20,017 bases of DNA from Desulfonema limicola (GCA_020722245.1 DYLE01000021.1:1-20017), one strand, 5' to 3'. Counted from the stretch's first letter, positions 8,052-15,865 are shown. Made by a program: numbers and translations. The notes: generated from the letters alone by a model not told the origin.

Positions 8052-9968
8052 TCACAAGGAAGGCGAAGCCCCTGGCTTGGAACTAAACGGAATAACCAGA
8101 TGGTACACCCCGTATTCCAGGGTGGCCTTTACCTCCGCATCCCCCTTTTCAAATACCCGCATCATCTCCTTGTTTCCGGGAAGAACGTCCGCGGTGAATC
8201 CGAGAAGACCCCGCTGCTTGGCGATGCGCATCAGCATTTTGTAAAGGTAGGTTGCAATCCCAAGCCCCTGGTACGCCTCATCCACGACAAAGGCCACATC
8301 CCCGTAAAACCGTTTCGGGTCCTTGACGTAGCGGGCCTCGGCGATGATGTGCCCCTTCCCCACCTCCCCCACCAGCCCCACGATGGACATGGTGTTGCGG
8401 TAATCGACGTTGACGTATTCCTGCATTCGGGAATGGGGCATGGTCTTTAACGGAGTGAAGTAGCGGTAATAGACGGATTCGTCGGAGAACCGGTAAAACA
8501 GATGCCGCATCTCATCCTCGTCCGAGGGGCGGATCGCCCTGAACCTTACGGACAGCCCGTTTTTAAAGGTGTGTTTGGCGTGGATATCCGAGGGATAGAG
8601 CTTGGCGCTTTCTTTTATGAAGATCTGGTCCTTGTAGATGATTTTTTTAGCCTTTGCCTCCTCGATCAGGCCGGCCCGGTCATCCGGGTGCGCGATCTCG
8701 ACCAGGGCCAGGGCGCGTTCGCGGATGGTCCGGCCGTTGAGGTTGGCGATGCCGTATTCAGTGGCCACCAGGTCCACGGATTCCCGGACATTAAGCTGGT
8801 TGGGGATGTCATCTATCGACACCCGAATGTTGGATTCCCCTTTTAAGTTCCGGCTCGGCAGGGCGCAGATGGTGTACCCCCCTTCGGATATTTCAGCGCC
8901 GTTGACAAAATCGATGACCTCGGCCGGATCGGTGCTCACTGCGCCTTTTCCGATATGAAGCGCGATTCGGCCGCTCAGATCGACCTTGCGGGTGTTGACC
9001 ACCGCGACAAAACGCGGGTTTTTGCCGATCCGCAGGGGATTGAACACCTTGTCAAGCCCCTGGAACTCCACCAGGGGATTGCCGTCCAGCCAGCTCATCA
9101 GCTCCGGGGTGCCCATCGCGTAAGAGGCGAGGGATTTGCCGGGAAAGTTTTCCTTGTATCGGTTGGTCACAGCCCCGCTTTTCACCAGATCCATCAGGGC
9201 GTCGGTGAAGATCGGGGAATGAATGCCCAGATCCCTTTTCTGGATCAGATGCCTGGCCAGGGATTCATACAGGGGTCCGATGGAGAAGGCGATGCAGCTG
9301 CCGTCCTCAATGGCGGATGCTACATTGGCCGCCACCTTGTCAAACACCTCGTCATACGGCCAGCGGTCAAAATAGATGGGCTTCTCGGTGGATTTGACCA
9401 GAAGATCAAAGGCGTCTATGGAGACAAAGGTGTTGCCGAGCGTCTGGGGAACATCCGGGTTGATCTCGCCGACCACAAGGGGTGCCTGGCTTATGATCTG
9501 CTGGGCGATATCCACGGAGACGCCGAGGCTGCAGTAGCCGAGCCGGTTGGGCGGGGTGATCTGAATGAACGCGATATCGAACTGGATCCTGCGCGAGGCG
9601 ATCAGATGGGAAAGGCGGGAAAACCGGCTGGGAATCAGGTCCACCCGGCCGGCGGTGATCGCCTCGTTGGCCACCCATCCGGAAAAGAAGGTTTTGAGAC
9701 GGTATTTCGCCTCATTAAGCTGTTTGATGGACAGGGCGTCCCCAAAGCTTAAAAGCTGAAACAGCTCCAGGTCCCGAAGGTTGTCCGCGCGGGAATCCAT
9801 CAGGTGCTTGATCAGGGTGCGCGGCTCCCCGGCTCCGGTGCTCAGAAAGATGCACATGCCGGGCTCTATCTTTTCGAGCACCCTTTCAGGCGAAACAATC
9901 CGTTTTTCCCATTCGGGTTTGTTGGTCTTATCCATTTCAGAAGGGCTCACATTTGACAATAGCTTCAA
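8052..9968 (-). CDS. Acetyl-CoA hydrolase/transferase fused to a GNAT acetyltransferase domain
   Basis: 638 residues in two parts. Residues about 25-455 match the acetyl-CoA hydrolase/transferase family, which moves CoA between acyl groups or hydrolyses acyl-CoA; visible landmarks are FLSTGAGEPRTL (41-52), GNTFVSID (178-185), VIDFVNGAEISEGGYT (351-366) and VATEYGIANLNGRT (401-414). Residues about 472-628 form a GNAT domain with the acetyl-CoA-binding signature QGLGIA (567-572). This fused architecture is known in proteobacteria; the GNAT substrate is not known. The TTG at 9968 has AGGGGA 6 nt upstream, but both lie inside a terminator hairpin and its T-tract. An alternative start is ATG 9935 (MDKTNKPEW), which has a weak ribosome site but loses only residues outside the conserved domain. 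The gene follows an acyl-CoA ligase, which suits a role in acyl-CoA turnover. Confidence 0.9.
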   Translation of the reverse strand: MKLLSNVSPSEMDKTNKPEWEKRIVSPERVLEKIEPGMCIFLSTGAGEPRTLIKHLMDSRADNLRDLELFQLLSFGDALSIKQLNEAKYRLKTFFSGWVANEAITAGRVDLIPSRFSRLSHLIASRRIQFDIAFIQITPPNRLGYCSLGVSVDIAQQIISQAPLVVGEINPDVPQTLGNTFVSIDAFDLLVKSTEKPIYFDRWPYDEVFDKVAANVASAIEDGSCIAFSIGPLYESLARHLIQKRDLGIHSPIFTDALMDLVKSGAVTNRYKENFPGKSLASYAMGTPELMSWLDGNPLVEFQGLDKVFNPLRIGKNPRFVAVVNTRKVDLSGRIALHIGKGAVSTDPAEVIDFVNGAEISEGGYTICALPSRNLKGESNIRVSIDDIPNQLNVRESVDLVATEYGIANLNGRTIRERALALVEIAHPDDRAGLIEEAKAKKIIYKDQIFIKESAKLYPSDIHAKHTFKNGLSVRFRAIRPSDEDEMRHLFYRFSDESVYYRYFTPLKTMPHSRMQEYVNVDYRNTMSIVGLVGEVGKGHIIAEARYVKDPKRFYGDVAFVVDEAYQGLGIATYLYKMLMRIAKQRGLLGFTADVLPGNKEMMRVFEKGDAEVKATLEYGVYHLVIPFSSKPGASPSL

Positions 9969-10009
9969 AAAAGATCCCCTTACCTCTGTGCGACAAAAGT
10001 AAGGGGATC
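9967..10009 (-). terminator. Intrinsic terminator of the acyl-CoA ligase, overlapping the next gene's start
   Basis: Perfect 11-bp inverted arms GATCCCCTTAC (9973-9983) and GTAAGGGGATC (9999-10009) with a 15-nt loop. On the minus strand the stem is followed directly by TTTTTT (9972-9967). It begins 38 nt after the stop of the long-chain acyl-CoA ligase. The stem's second arm contains AGGGGA, the best ribosome site for the next gene, and the T-tract supplies that gene's TTG start. Confidence 0.8.
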
Positions 10010-10047
10010 GGTTAAATCATCCTTTCGGCCTGACCGGTACGTGTGGA

Positions 10048-11844
10048 TCAGTCCTTGGGATACATGGCATCGATCTCGTTTTTGTAGATTTCAAAAACGA
10101 TGTTTTTTTTCACCTTCATCGTCGGGGTTATCATCTTGTTGTCGATGGTGAATTCCGGAACAATGGTGAATTTTTTAATGGTTTCGTGCTTGGCCAGTTT
10201 TTTGTTCTTTTCCGCGATTTCGCTTTCGATCAGCTTGTGGATCTCATCGTTTTTCAACAGCTCATCAAACCGCGTAAAGCTGATCCCTTTTTCCTTGGCA
10301 TAGGCCGTGACGTTTTCCTGATCCAGGGTGACCAGGGCGGTCAGGTACTTTCGTTTGTCCCCGATGACAGCGATCTGGTTGATGTATTTGGATGTGGCGA
10401 TATGCCCCTCAATGGCGGATGGGGCGATGTTTTTTCCGCCTGAGGTGATGATGAGGTCCTTTTTCCGGCCGGTGATCCGCAGGAAGTTTTCGGAATCGAT
10501 TTCCCCAAGGTCGCCGGTCCTCAGCCATCCGTCCTTGGTGAAGGTCTTGGCGGTCTCCTCGGGCATCTTATAGTATTCCCGCATGACATTGCGGCCTTTG
10601 TAAAGGATTTCGCCGTCTTCTGCGATTTTCTGTTCGATCCCCGGTCCCGGAGGTCCGACCCAGCCGACACGGAAGTTGTTTTCACGGTTGACGTTGGTAA
10701 AGGAGGTGTTTTCCGTCATGCCGAGCCCTTCCAGGATCAGCACCCCGGCGCCGATGAAGAACTTTGCAATCTGCGGATCAAGCGGGGCTGCGCCGCTGAT
10801 ACAGAACCGCAGCCGGCCGCCGAGCGCCTCATGGATTTTGTGGAACACCAGCTTGGTGGCAAGCTTATACTTTAAAGACAGTCCGAAGGGAATCGGCTTC
10901 TTCTCCAGCAGGCAGTCGGCCATCTCGTCTCCGACAGACCTTGCCCAGTTGAATATTTTTAAGGCCACTCCGCCCTTGGCCTCCGCGCCGCTGATCACCT
11001 TCGAGTACACCTTTTCATAGATCCGGGGCACACTGGGGAACCAGTGAGGACGCGCATTTTTCAGGTCTTCCACGATGGTGTCCATGCTTCGGGCGAAGTT
11101 GGTGGTGGCGCCCACCAGCATGGTCGTGTTGACCAGGGTGCGGGCGAAGATGTGCGCCAGGGGCAGGAAAAGAAAGGTTTCATCCCCTTCCCTCACGTCG
11201 GCGCACCCCCCGGCGGACTGGGAGGTGAAGATGATGTTGTCCTGGGTGATGACCGCGCCCTTGGGGACCCCGGTGGTGCCGGAGGTGTAGACAAAGGTGG
11301 CGACATCATCGGGTTTGACCTCCTTGATCCTCTGCTGAAGGTCTTTTTCCGTAATTTTTTTGCCGAGCTGCATAAAGGTGTCATAGTTGATGATCCAATC
11401 ATCCCCTTTATAGTCGCCCTCAAAAAGGATCACCTTTCGAATATTGGGAATCTCGTTTCGAATCTCCAGGATCTTGTCAAGCTGGGTCTGGTTCTGAACA
11501 AAGACCAGCACCGAATCGGAATGATTGATGATATACTTGCAATCTTCAGGGAGGTTGGACTGGTAGATACCCACGGTGACTGCGCCGGAAATCAGATCGG
11601 CCATGTCGGTCAATACCCACTTATAGCAGGAATAGCTGAGTATGATCACCTTGTCATTTTTTTTGACGTCCAATGCCATCAGGCTTTTTGCCGCCTGCTT
11701 GACCTGCTCGTAGTATTCCGCCCAGGTGACCGATTCCGAAGTGCCGGCGGCGTCCAAAAACCAGCGGTATGCAGTGACATCCGGTTTTGCTTCAACCGTT
11801 TTTTTAAGCATCTGGTGAATGTTCTGATAATCGATGATGCGCAT
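10048..11844 (-). CDS. Long-chain fatty-acid-CoA ligase, AMP-forming
   Basis: 598 residues. The protein resembles the long FadD15/ACSL-like type of AMP-binding ligase rather than the shorter FadD type: it has YTSGTTGVPKG (186-196), PLAHIFAR (228-235), GMTE (375-378), GWLRTGDLGEID (439-450), GRKKDLIITSGGKNIAP (459-475) and the C-terminal TPTMKVKK (573-580), the usual end of this subgroup in place of PRTxxGK. It would make long-chain acyl-CoA from fatty acid, ATP and CoA, at or near the inner membrane. ATG 11844 is preceded by GGGAGG at ideal distance. Upstream sit a TTGACA element and a palindrome, so it is probably regulated on its own; an intrinsic terminator follows it. The chain length preferred cannot be read from the sequence. 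Confidence 0.92.
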   Translation of the reverse strand: MRIIDYQNIHQMLKKTVEAKPDVTAYRWFLDAAGTSESVTWAEYYEQVKQAAKSLMALDVKKNDKVIILSYSCYKWVLTDMADLISGAVTVGIYQSNLPEDCKYIINHSDSVLVFVQNQTQLDKILEIRNEIPNIRKVILFEGDYKGDDWIINYDTFMQLGKKITEKDLQQRIKEVKPDDVATFVYTSGTTGVPKGAVITQDNIIFTSQSAGGCADVREGDETFLFLPLAHIFARTLVNTTMLVGATTNFARSMDTIVEDLKNARPHWFPSVPRIYEKVYSKVISGAEAKGGVALKIFNWARSVGDEMADCLLEKKPIPFGLSLKYKLATKLVFHKIHEALGGRLRFCISGAAPLDPQIAKFFIGAGVLILEGLGMTENTSFTNVNRENNFRVGWVGPPGPGIEQKIAEDGEILYKGRNVMREYYKMPEETAKTFTKDGWLRTGDLGEIDSENFLRITGRKKDLIITSGGKNIAPSAIEGHIATSKYINQIAVIGDKRKYLTALVTLDQENVTAYAKEKGISFTRFDELLKNDEIHKLIESEIAEKNKKLAKHETIKKFTIVPEFTIDNKMITPTMKVKKNIVFEIYKNEIDAMYPKD

Positions 11845-11948
11845 GACAGCCTCCCTTGTTGTGGTTTATATTCCGAAACGATTTTTCCGTTGGTTCTTTC
11901 ATATATGCGCCATTCCTCTGCGTGATGCCATCATTTTTATATCATATC

Positions 11949-11978
11949 TTCTTTATGAAAGAAACCGATAAATGTCAA
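11949..11978 (-). promoter_or_regulatory. Putative promoter and palindromic operator of the acyl-CoA ligase gene
   Basis: On the minus strand a consensus TTGACA lies at 11978-11973. A palindrome with arms TTCTTT and AAAGAA around a 3-nt centre occupies 11963-11949, where the -10 region would fall. The -10 is not clear: CATAAA lies inside the palindrome with 15-bp spacing. A repressor bound there would block RNA polymerase. The regulator is not identified, and the palindrome does not match an operator that I can name. Confidence 0.4.
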
Positions 11979-11994
11979 GTATTTTTAGATTTTT

Positions 11995-12861
11995 TCAAAG
12001 GCCGAACACAAGGCCGGCATAGCCCACAAAGGAAGCCCCCGGGCTTTTTTCATAGCTTGAGCTGTACCCCACGATGGCCGCGGTTTTTGCCCCCAGCGCC
12101 CTGGATGCGGCGATGGCGCCGGCCGCGGCTCCGGGGCAGCAGGCGTTATGCTCTGAAAGCCCGCCGGCGATCACCTGCTCAGGGTCCATGGCCTTCATCC
12201 ATTCGATGATTTTTTTATCCTGCTGATCCTTGGCCCAGGCATAGGCCTTCTGGCCCGTCCCGACCGGAGAAAACCCGTAGTTTACGCCGTAATGGGTGAG
12301 GTCGGTGGAGCCGATGATCCGAATATCCATTTTCGCCTGTTTTGCCAGTTCCGCCACGCTTTTTCCGATCTCCACGGCGACGGCGGACGGAGGAAGGCCG
12401 ACGGGCAGCAGGCGGGTCTGATCAAAGAAGTATTTGATAAACGGCAGCTGGAGTTCGATGGTGTTGTCCGGCGTGAACCGGTCCGCGGTCTCGATGGTAA
12501 AAGAAAATCGTTCGATAAGACCTTTGGCCAGTCGGCTTTCGATCTCGATGTCTCCAAACGGGGTCTCCCAGGCCCCCTCGGCCATGATAAAACTCGGGGA
12601 CCGGGGGTGAAGGTGCATGCCGAAAACCACAACGGCATCGGGCTGCCGTTTGCGGTTGGGATCCTGAAGGGCGCTGATCACGTTGCAGGCCAGGCTTCCG
12701 GAAAAGTACCATCCGGCGTGGGGGACGATCCCGCCGATAAACTGGTGATCCGGTTCGATATGAAACCGGGCTTCCTTGAGAAAAGCCTTGATCTCTTTTT
12801 CACAGTCATCAGGCCCTGCCGGATACCAGCTTCCGGCAAAGCTCGCTCTTCGGGTTTTCAT
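11995..12861 (-). CDS. amrB: AmmeMemoRadiSam system protein B (MEMO1 family)
   Basis: 288 residues matching the MEMO family, whose fold resembles metal-dependent dioxygenases. Visible landmarks are RRASFAGSWYP (4-14), VPHAGWYFSG (46-55), GMHLHP (81-86), GSTDLTHYG (184-192) and SEHNACCPG (236-244). Human MEMO1 uses His49, His81, His192 and Cys244 at its pocket; here His48, His83, His190 and Cys241 or Cys242 are in the matching places, so a functional pocket is likely. In many prokaryotes this protein is encoded with an AMMECR1 protein (A) and a radical SAM enzyme; neither is in this window. The biochemical role is not settled. ATG 12861 has AGGAGG just upstream. The gene lies behind a repeat-rich 196-nt gap. 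Confidence 0.9.
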   Translation of the reverse strand: MKTRRASFAGSWYPAGPDDCEKEIKAFLKEARFHIEPDHQFIGGIVPHAGWYFSGSLACNVISALQDPNRKRQPDAVVVFGMHLHPRSPSFIMAEGAWETPFGDIEIESRLAKGLIERFSFTIETADRFTPDNTIELQLPFIKYFFDQTRLLPVGLPPSAVAVEIGKSVAELAKQAKMDIRIIGSTDLTHYGVNYGFSPVGTGQKAYAWAKDQQDKKIIEWMKAMDPEQVIAGGLSEHNACCPGAAAGAIAASRALGAKTAAIVGYSSSYEKSPGASFVGYAGLVFGL

Positions 12862-12894
12862 GGCCCCTCCTGTTTAAAGTCTAAAAAGCTGTTT

Positions 12895-12917
12895 ATCCCG
12901 CTTTGCGGTATTTTTAC
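12895..12917 (+). repeat. 23-bp intergenic repeat, copy 1
   Basis: This 23-bp sequence occurs again, exactly, in inverted orientation at 15866-15888. Its core CCGC-TTT-GCGG is a tight hairpin followed by TATTTTT, so read on the plus strand it resembles a miniature terminator. All genes here are on the minus strand, so in this copy it cannot terminate them. Confidence 0.8.
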
Positions 12918-12930
12918 TACAGAGAGAGAA

Positions 12931-12967
12931 GGCTGAAGGTAGAAGACTGAAGTCTGAAGGTGAAAGG
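12931..12967 (+). repeat. GAAGGT/CTTCAG-rich degenerate repeat, copy 1
   Basis: A low-complexity array of GAAGG, AGAAGACTGAAG and GTCTGAAGG units. The 18-mer GAAGGTAGAAGACTGAAG (12935-12952) is repeated exactly in inverted orientation at 16977-16994. Short arrays of this type recur between genes in environmental bacterial genomes and are not coding. Confidence 0.75.
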
Positions 12968-12987
12968 CTGGCCTTTTTTTTATATGC

Positions 12988-13004
12988 TTTGTGCTCTCTG
13001 TGGT
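12988..13004 (+). repeat. Half-copy of the GCAGAGAGCACAGAG repeat
   Basis: TTTGTGCTCTCTGTGGT is the reverse complement, with two mismatches, of one arm of the palindromic repeat at 15769-15830. Only this arm is clear here. Translation of this repeat in one frame gives NHREHK, a frequent spurious-ORF signature. Confidence 0.65.
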
Positions 13005-13057
13005 TCATTTGTTCATTCTTCAAACCGGAAAATCTAAGTTTCTTGGAAGATTGAAAG

Positions 13058-14242
13058 TCAGGCATGATATCGGGAAAATGCTTTTTGAAACCCCGGCATG
13101 GCATGGGTGATGGTGTTGTCATCCACGCAGAACGCCAGACGGAAATGCCCCGGCCCGCCGAAGCCGATCCCCGGAACAGCCAGGATCAGCTCCTCCTGAA
13201 GGGCCTGCACAAACCTTACATCATCCTGAATCGGCGATCGAACAAACAGGTAGAACGCGCCTTGGGGTTCGATAAATTCGTAGCCTATGTTTTTAAGTCC
13301 GTCGCACAGCAGTTTTCGCTTTCGGGTATAGTGGGACAGATCCACGCTTTCCCCCTGAAGACCGGCGATCACCCGCTGCATCAGGGCCGGGGCGTTGACA
13401 AACCCTAAAATCCGGTTGGCCAGCCCCATACCGTTGATCAGGTCGGTTTTGTAGGTTGCGGAGGGATTGACCGCCACAAACCCGATCCGTTCCCCGGGCA
13501 GGGAGAGATCCTTGGAATAGGAGGTGGTGATGATGCTTTCTGGGTAGCAGGAAAAAATGCTGGGCACCTGGGTTCCGTTGTATACGATTTTTCGGTAGGG
13601 CTCGTCGGAGATCAGGTATAGGGTTTTCCCGTATTTTTTGCTTTTTTCAGCAAGCAGCCGTCCCAGATCCCTTAAACTCTGTTCAGAATAGATCCGGCCG
13701 GTGGGGTTGTTGGGGGAGTTGATGAGAAGGGCCTTGGTCTTTTCCGAGATCGCCGCTCCAATGGCGTTGAGGTCTAAAGAAAAGTCGGGGCGGGTGGCCG
13801 CGGTCTTTAGGCTTCCGCCGTGGTTGTCCACGTAGAAGTTGTACTCGACGAAATAGGGCGCCGGGGTAATCACCTGGTCTCCGGCGTCCAGAATGGTTTT
13901 TAAAATCACGTTGAGGCCCCCGGCCGACCCGCAGGTCATCAGCACCTCGTTTGGGGTGATTTCCGCTTCCTGCTCCCGGGAGAGGTAATCGGCCACCGCC
14001 TTTCGCACATGGGGATAGCCGGGGTTGGGCATGTAGGCGTGGGCACCGGCCTCATCGCTTCCGGCCAGCTCTCTTAATTTTGTTTTAAACGACGCCGGCG
14101 GCTCCAGGTTGGAATTTCCCAGGCTGAAGTCATAGACCTTATCCGCGCCGTAAAGCGCCTTAAGCCGGGCGCCCTCCTCAAACATCCTGCGAATCCAGGA
14201 AGATCGAGTGATAAAGCACTCGATCTTCTTTGAAATCGTCAT
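13058..14242 (-). CDS. PLP-dependent aminotransferase, class I/II
   Basis: 394 residues from ATG 14242, chosen over the GTG one codon upstream because GGAGG lies 5 nt before the ATG. Fold-type I landmarks: GNSNLEPP near the N terminus, YMPNPGYPHVRKAVADYL (an AT-I start motif), NNPTG (178-182), SDEPY with the PLP-nitrogen-binding Asp213, and SYSKDLSLPGERIG with the Schiff-base Lys244. The C-terminal arginine that binds the substrate carboxylate is probably in GHFRLAFC (366-373). It would transfer an amino group between an amino acid and a 2-oxo acid; aspartate- or alanine-type activity is possible but the substrate cannot be fixed. It begins 20 nt after the nifU-like gene and is probably co-transcribed with it. 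Confidence 0.9.
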   Translation of the reverse strand: MTISKKIECFITRSSWIRRMFEEGARLKALYGADKVYDFSLGNSNLEPPASFKTKLRELAGSDEAGAHAYMPNPGYPHVRKAVADYLSREQEAEITPNEVLMTCGSAGGLNVILKTILDAGDQVITPAPYFVEYNFYVDNHGGSLKTAATRPDFSLDLNAIGAAISEKTKALLINSPNNPTGRIYSEQSLRDLGRLLAEKSKKYGKTLYLISDEPYRKIVYNGTQVPSIFSCYPESIITTSYSKDLSLPGERIGFVAVNPSATYKTDLINGMGLANRILGFVNAPALMQRVIAGLQGESVDLSHYTRKRKLLCDGLKNIGYEFIEPQGAFYLFVRSPIQDDVRFVQALQEELILAVPGIGFGGPGHFRLAFCVDDNTITHAMPGFQKAFSRYHA

Positions 14243-14262
14243 CACCGCCTCCGGATCAGACC

Positions 14263-14484
14263 TCAGTTGGCCGGCTCCACCGCCTTGACCTGGGGAATCT
14301 CTTTTTTCAACTGTCGTTCAATCGCGTTTTTTAAGGTCATCTGGGACATGGGACACCCCGCGCACGCCCCTTTAAGACGAACCTTGACAATGCCGTTTTC
14401 CACATCGACCAGCTCCACATCGCCGCCGTCGGCCTGGAGCGTCGGCCGGATTTTATTGATCACCTGTTGAACCTTTTCCCTCAT
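14263..14484 (-). CDS. NifU-like Fe-S cluster scaffold (NFU domain)
   Basis: 73 residues, a stand-alone NFU domain. The start is well supported by GGAGG before ATG 14484. The protein opens MREKVQQVINKIRPTLQADGGDVELVDVENG and carries the ligand motif CAGC (Cys41, Cys44) in GACAGCPMSQMTL. Such domains hold a 4Fe-4S cluster, often across a dimer, and pass it to client proteins. It is first in a two-gene unit with the aminotransferase, behind a plausible promoter. The pairing gives no obvious clue to a specific client; a general housekeeping role is likely. Confidence 0.93.
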   Translation of the reverse strand: MREKVQQVINKIRPTLQADGGDVELVDVENGIVKVRLKGACAGCPMSQMTLKNAIERQLKKEIPQVKAVEPAN

Positions 14485-14535
14485 TTTTTATCCTCCTTTT
14501 ACGAAATCACCTCTGAGTGTTTAATTCAAATAGGT

Positions 14536-14564
14536 ATAATAAGGTTGTTTATTGAGTATTGCAA
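14536..14564 (-). promoter_or_regulatory. Sigma-70-type promoter of nifU-like/aminotransferase unit
   Basis: On the minus strand TTGCAA (14564-14559) and TATTAT (14541-14536) are 17 bp apart. Transcription would begin near 14529, about 45 nt before the NFU-domain ATG. This splits the unit from tgt, whose stop is only about 20 nt upstream of the -35. Confidence 0.6.
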
Positions 14565-14586
14565 ACAGTTTTCAGCCGGGTTGCTT

Positions 14587-15729
14587 TCAGGAGGCATCCT
14601 TTTCGTATTCCTGCAGGCTGTCGAAGGCGTTTTTAAACCGCTCGAACCGGTCCTCGGATATGGCTTTTCGCATGGATTGAAACAGGTTCAGGTAGTAATG
14701 GAGGTTGTGAATGGTGTTTAACCGGTAGGATAGCAGCTCCCTTGAGCGGTAAAGGTGGTGCAGGTAAGCCCTGGAGTAGTTTTGACAGGTGTAACATCCG
14801 CAGGAGGGATCCGCCGGACCCATGTCGTATTTAAACCGGGCGTTGTCGATGTTGATGATTCCGGATGAGGTGAACAGCTGGCCGTTTCTGGCGTTTCGGG
14901 TCGGCATGACGCAGTCGAACATGTCCGCCCCCATACCCACAAGAGCCACCAGCTCCCTGGGGGTTCCCACCCCCATGACATAGCGGGGCTTTTCCTCCGG
15001 CAGCAGCGCAAGGGAGAAGTCGGCCATCTCCATCATCATTCCCCTGGGCTCTCCCACGCTGAGCCCGCCCACCGCATACCCCGGAAGGTCCATTTCCAGG
15101 AGCTGATCCGCGGATCGCCGGCGGAGGTGCTCAAACATTCCCCCCTGCATGATGCCAAACAGCAGGTTTTGGCCGTTTGTTGATCGGGCTTTCCATGTGT
15201 TTTCGCATCGTTTCGCCCATTCGGAGGTCTGTGTCAGGGCCTCCTCTGCGGTTTTCTCGTCCGCGGGGTAGGGGATGCAGCGGTCTAGGCACATGATGAT
15301 GTCCGCGTCAAGGCAGGTCTGGATGGTTACGGCGTCTTCCGGGGTCAGGAGATGCCGGGATCCGTCGATATGGGATTGAAACTCAACCCCGGCATCGGTG
15401 GTTTTTGAGATTTTAGCCAGGGAGTAGATCTGAAACCCCCCGCTGTCGGTGAGGATGGGGCCGTTCCAGTTCATGAAACGGTGCAGCCCGGAAAACCCGC
15501 TGATGACATCGCACCCGGGCCTGAGGTATAAATGATAGGTGTTGGCCAGGATGATTTGGGCCCCGCAGGCGCGCAGCTCCTCGGGGCTGACCGCCTTTAC
15601 CGTGCCGGCGGTGCCCACCGGCATGAACACCGGGGTTTCCACCATGCCGTGGGCGGTTTTCAGAAGCCCCGTTCGGGCCTGGGTTGTGCTTGATTTTTTT
15701 TGTATTCGAAAGCTACGCGTCATTTCCAT
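14587..15729 (-). CDS. tgt: Queuine tRNA-ribosyltransferase (tRNA-guanine transglycosylase)
   Basis: 380 residues from ATG 15729. A TTG at 15747 opens the same frame but has no ribosome site; ATG 15729 fits the family N terminus, which here reads RTGLLKTAHGMVETPVFMPVGT. The enzyme exchanges guanine at wobble position 34 of GUN-anticodon tRNAs for preQ1 in bacteria. Catalytic residues: DSGGFQ with Asp95, and the nucleophile in ADMFDCVMPTRNARNG, Asp272. The structural zinc site is present as Cys310, Cys312, Cys315 (CGCYTC) and His341 in NTIHNLHYY. Queuosine-pathway partner queA lies immediately upstream, separated by 151-170 nt of repeats and hairpins, so co-transcription is uncertain. Confidence 0.97.
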   Translation of the reverse strand: MEMTRSFRIQKKSSTTQARTGLLKTAHGMVETPVFMPVGTAGTVKAVSPEELRACGAQIILANTYHLYLRPGCDVISGFSGLHRFMNWNGPILTDSGGFQIYSLAKISKTTDAGVEFQSHIDGSRHLLTPEDAVTIQTCLDADIIMCLDRCIPYPADEKTAEEALTQTSEWAKRCENTWKARSTNGQNLLFGIMQGGMFEHLRRRSADQLLEMDLPGYAVGGLSVGEPRGMMMEMADFSLALLPEEKPRYVMGVGTPRELVALVGMGADMFDCVMPTRNARNGQLFTSSGIINIDNARFKYDMGPADPSCGCYTCQNYSRAYLHHLYRSRELLSYRLNTIHNLHYYLNLFQSMRKAISEDRFERFKNAFDSLQEYEKDAS

Positions 15730-15768
15730 GGAACTTAGGCTTTCCAAACTCGAAAAATAAAGGGTTTA

Positions 15769-15830
15769 ACCGCAGAGAGCACAGAGGACTCAGAAAAATT
15801 TTTTATTTTTTTCTCTGTGCGCTGTGTGGT
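15769..15830. repeat. Palindromic GCAGAGAGCACAGAG repeat
   Basis: Two 18-bp arms, ACCGCAGAGAGCACAGAG (15769-15786) and CTCTGTGCGCTGTGTGGT (15813-15830), are inverted copies with three mismatches around a 26-nt AT-rich centre. One arm is present again at 12988-13004. Read through, it gives peptides such as NRREHRGLRK, a common product of over-called ORFs in environmental genomes, so the short plus-strand frame here is not a gene. Confidence 0.75.
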
Positions 15831-15841
15831 GAAAATATTTT

Positions 15842-15863
15842 AAAGGAACCGATAAGTTCCTTT
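15842..15863. terminator. Bidirectional terminator-like hairpin between queA and tgt
   Basis: Perfect 8-bp arms AAAGGAAC (15842-15849) and GTTCCTTT (15856-15863) with loop CGATAA. It is followed by further T's on the plus strand and by TAAAATATTTT on the minus strand. The stem is AT-rich, so termination would be weak. With the neighbouring 23-bp repeat it forms two successive stems after queA. Confidence 0.4.
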
Positions 15864-15865
15864 TT

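Noticed and set aside
8955..9752. 265-residue open frame on the plus strand
   Set aside because: It lies antisense inside the well-supported acetyl-CoA hydrolase/GNAT gene, has no family-like motifs or ribosome site, and is explained by GC-rich codon bias of the other strand.
11044..11925. 293-residue open frame on the plus strand
   Set aside because: Antisense to the acyl-CoA ligase, with low-complexity Gly/Asp/Val-rich composition; a shadow of that gene.
12874..13122. 82-residue frame on the minus strand reading NHREHKAYKK and SLLPSAF
   Set aside because: It is a read-through of two non-coding intergenic repeats and overlaps the end of the aminotransferase.
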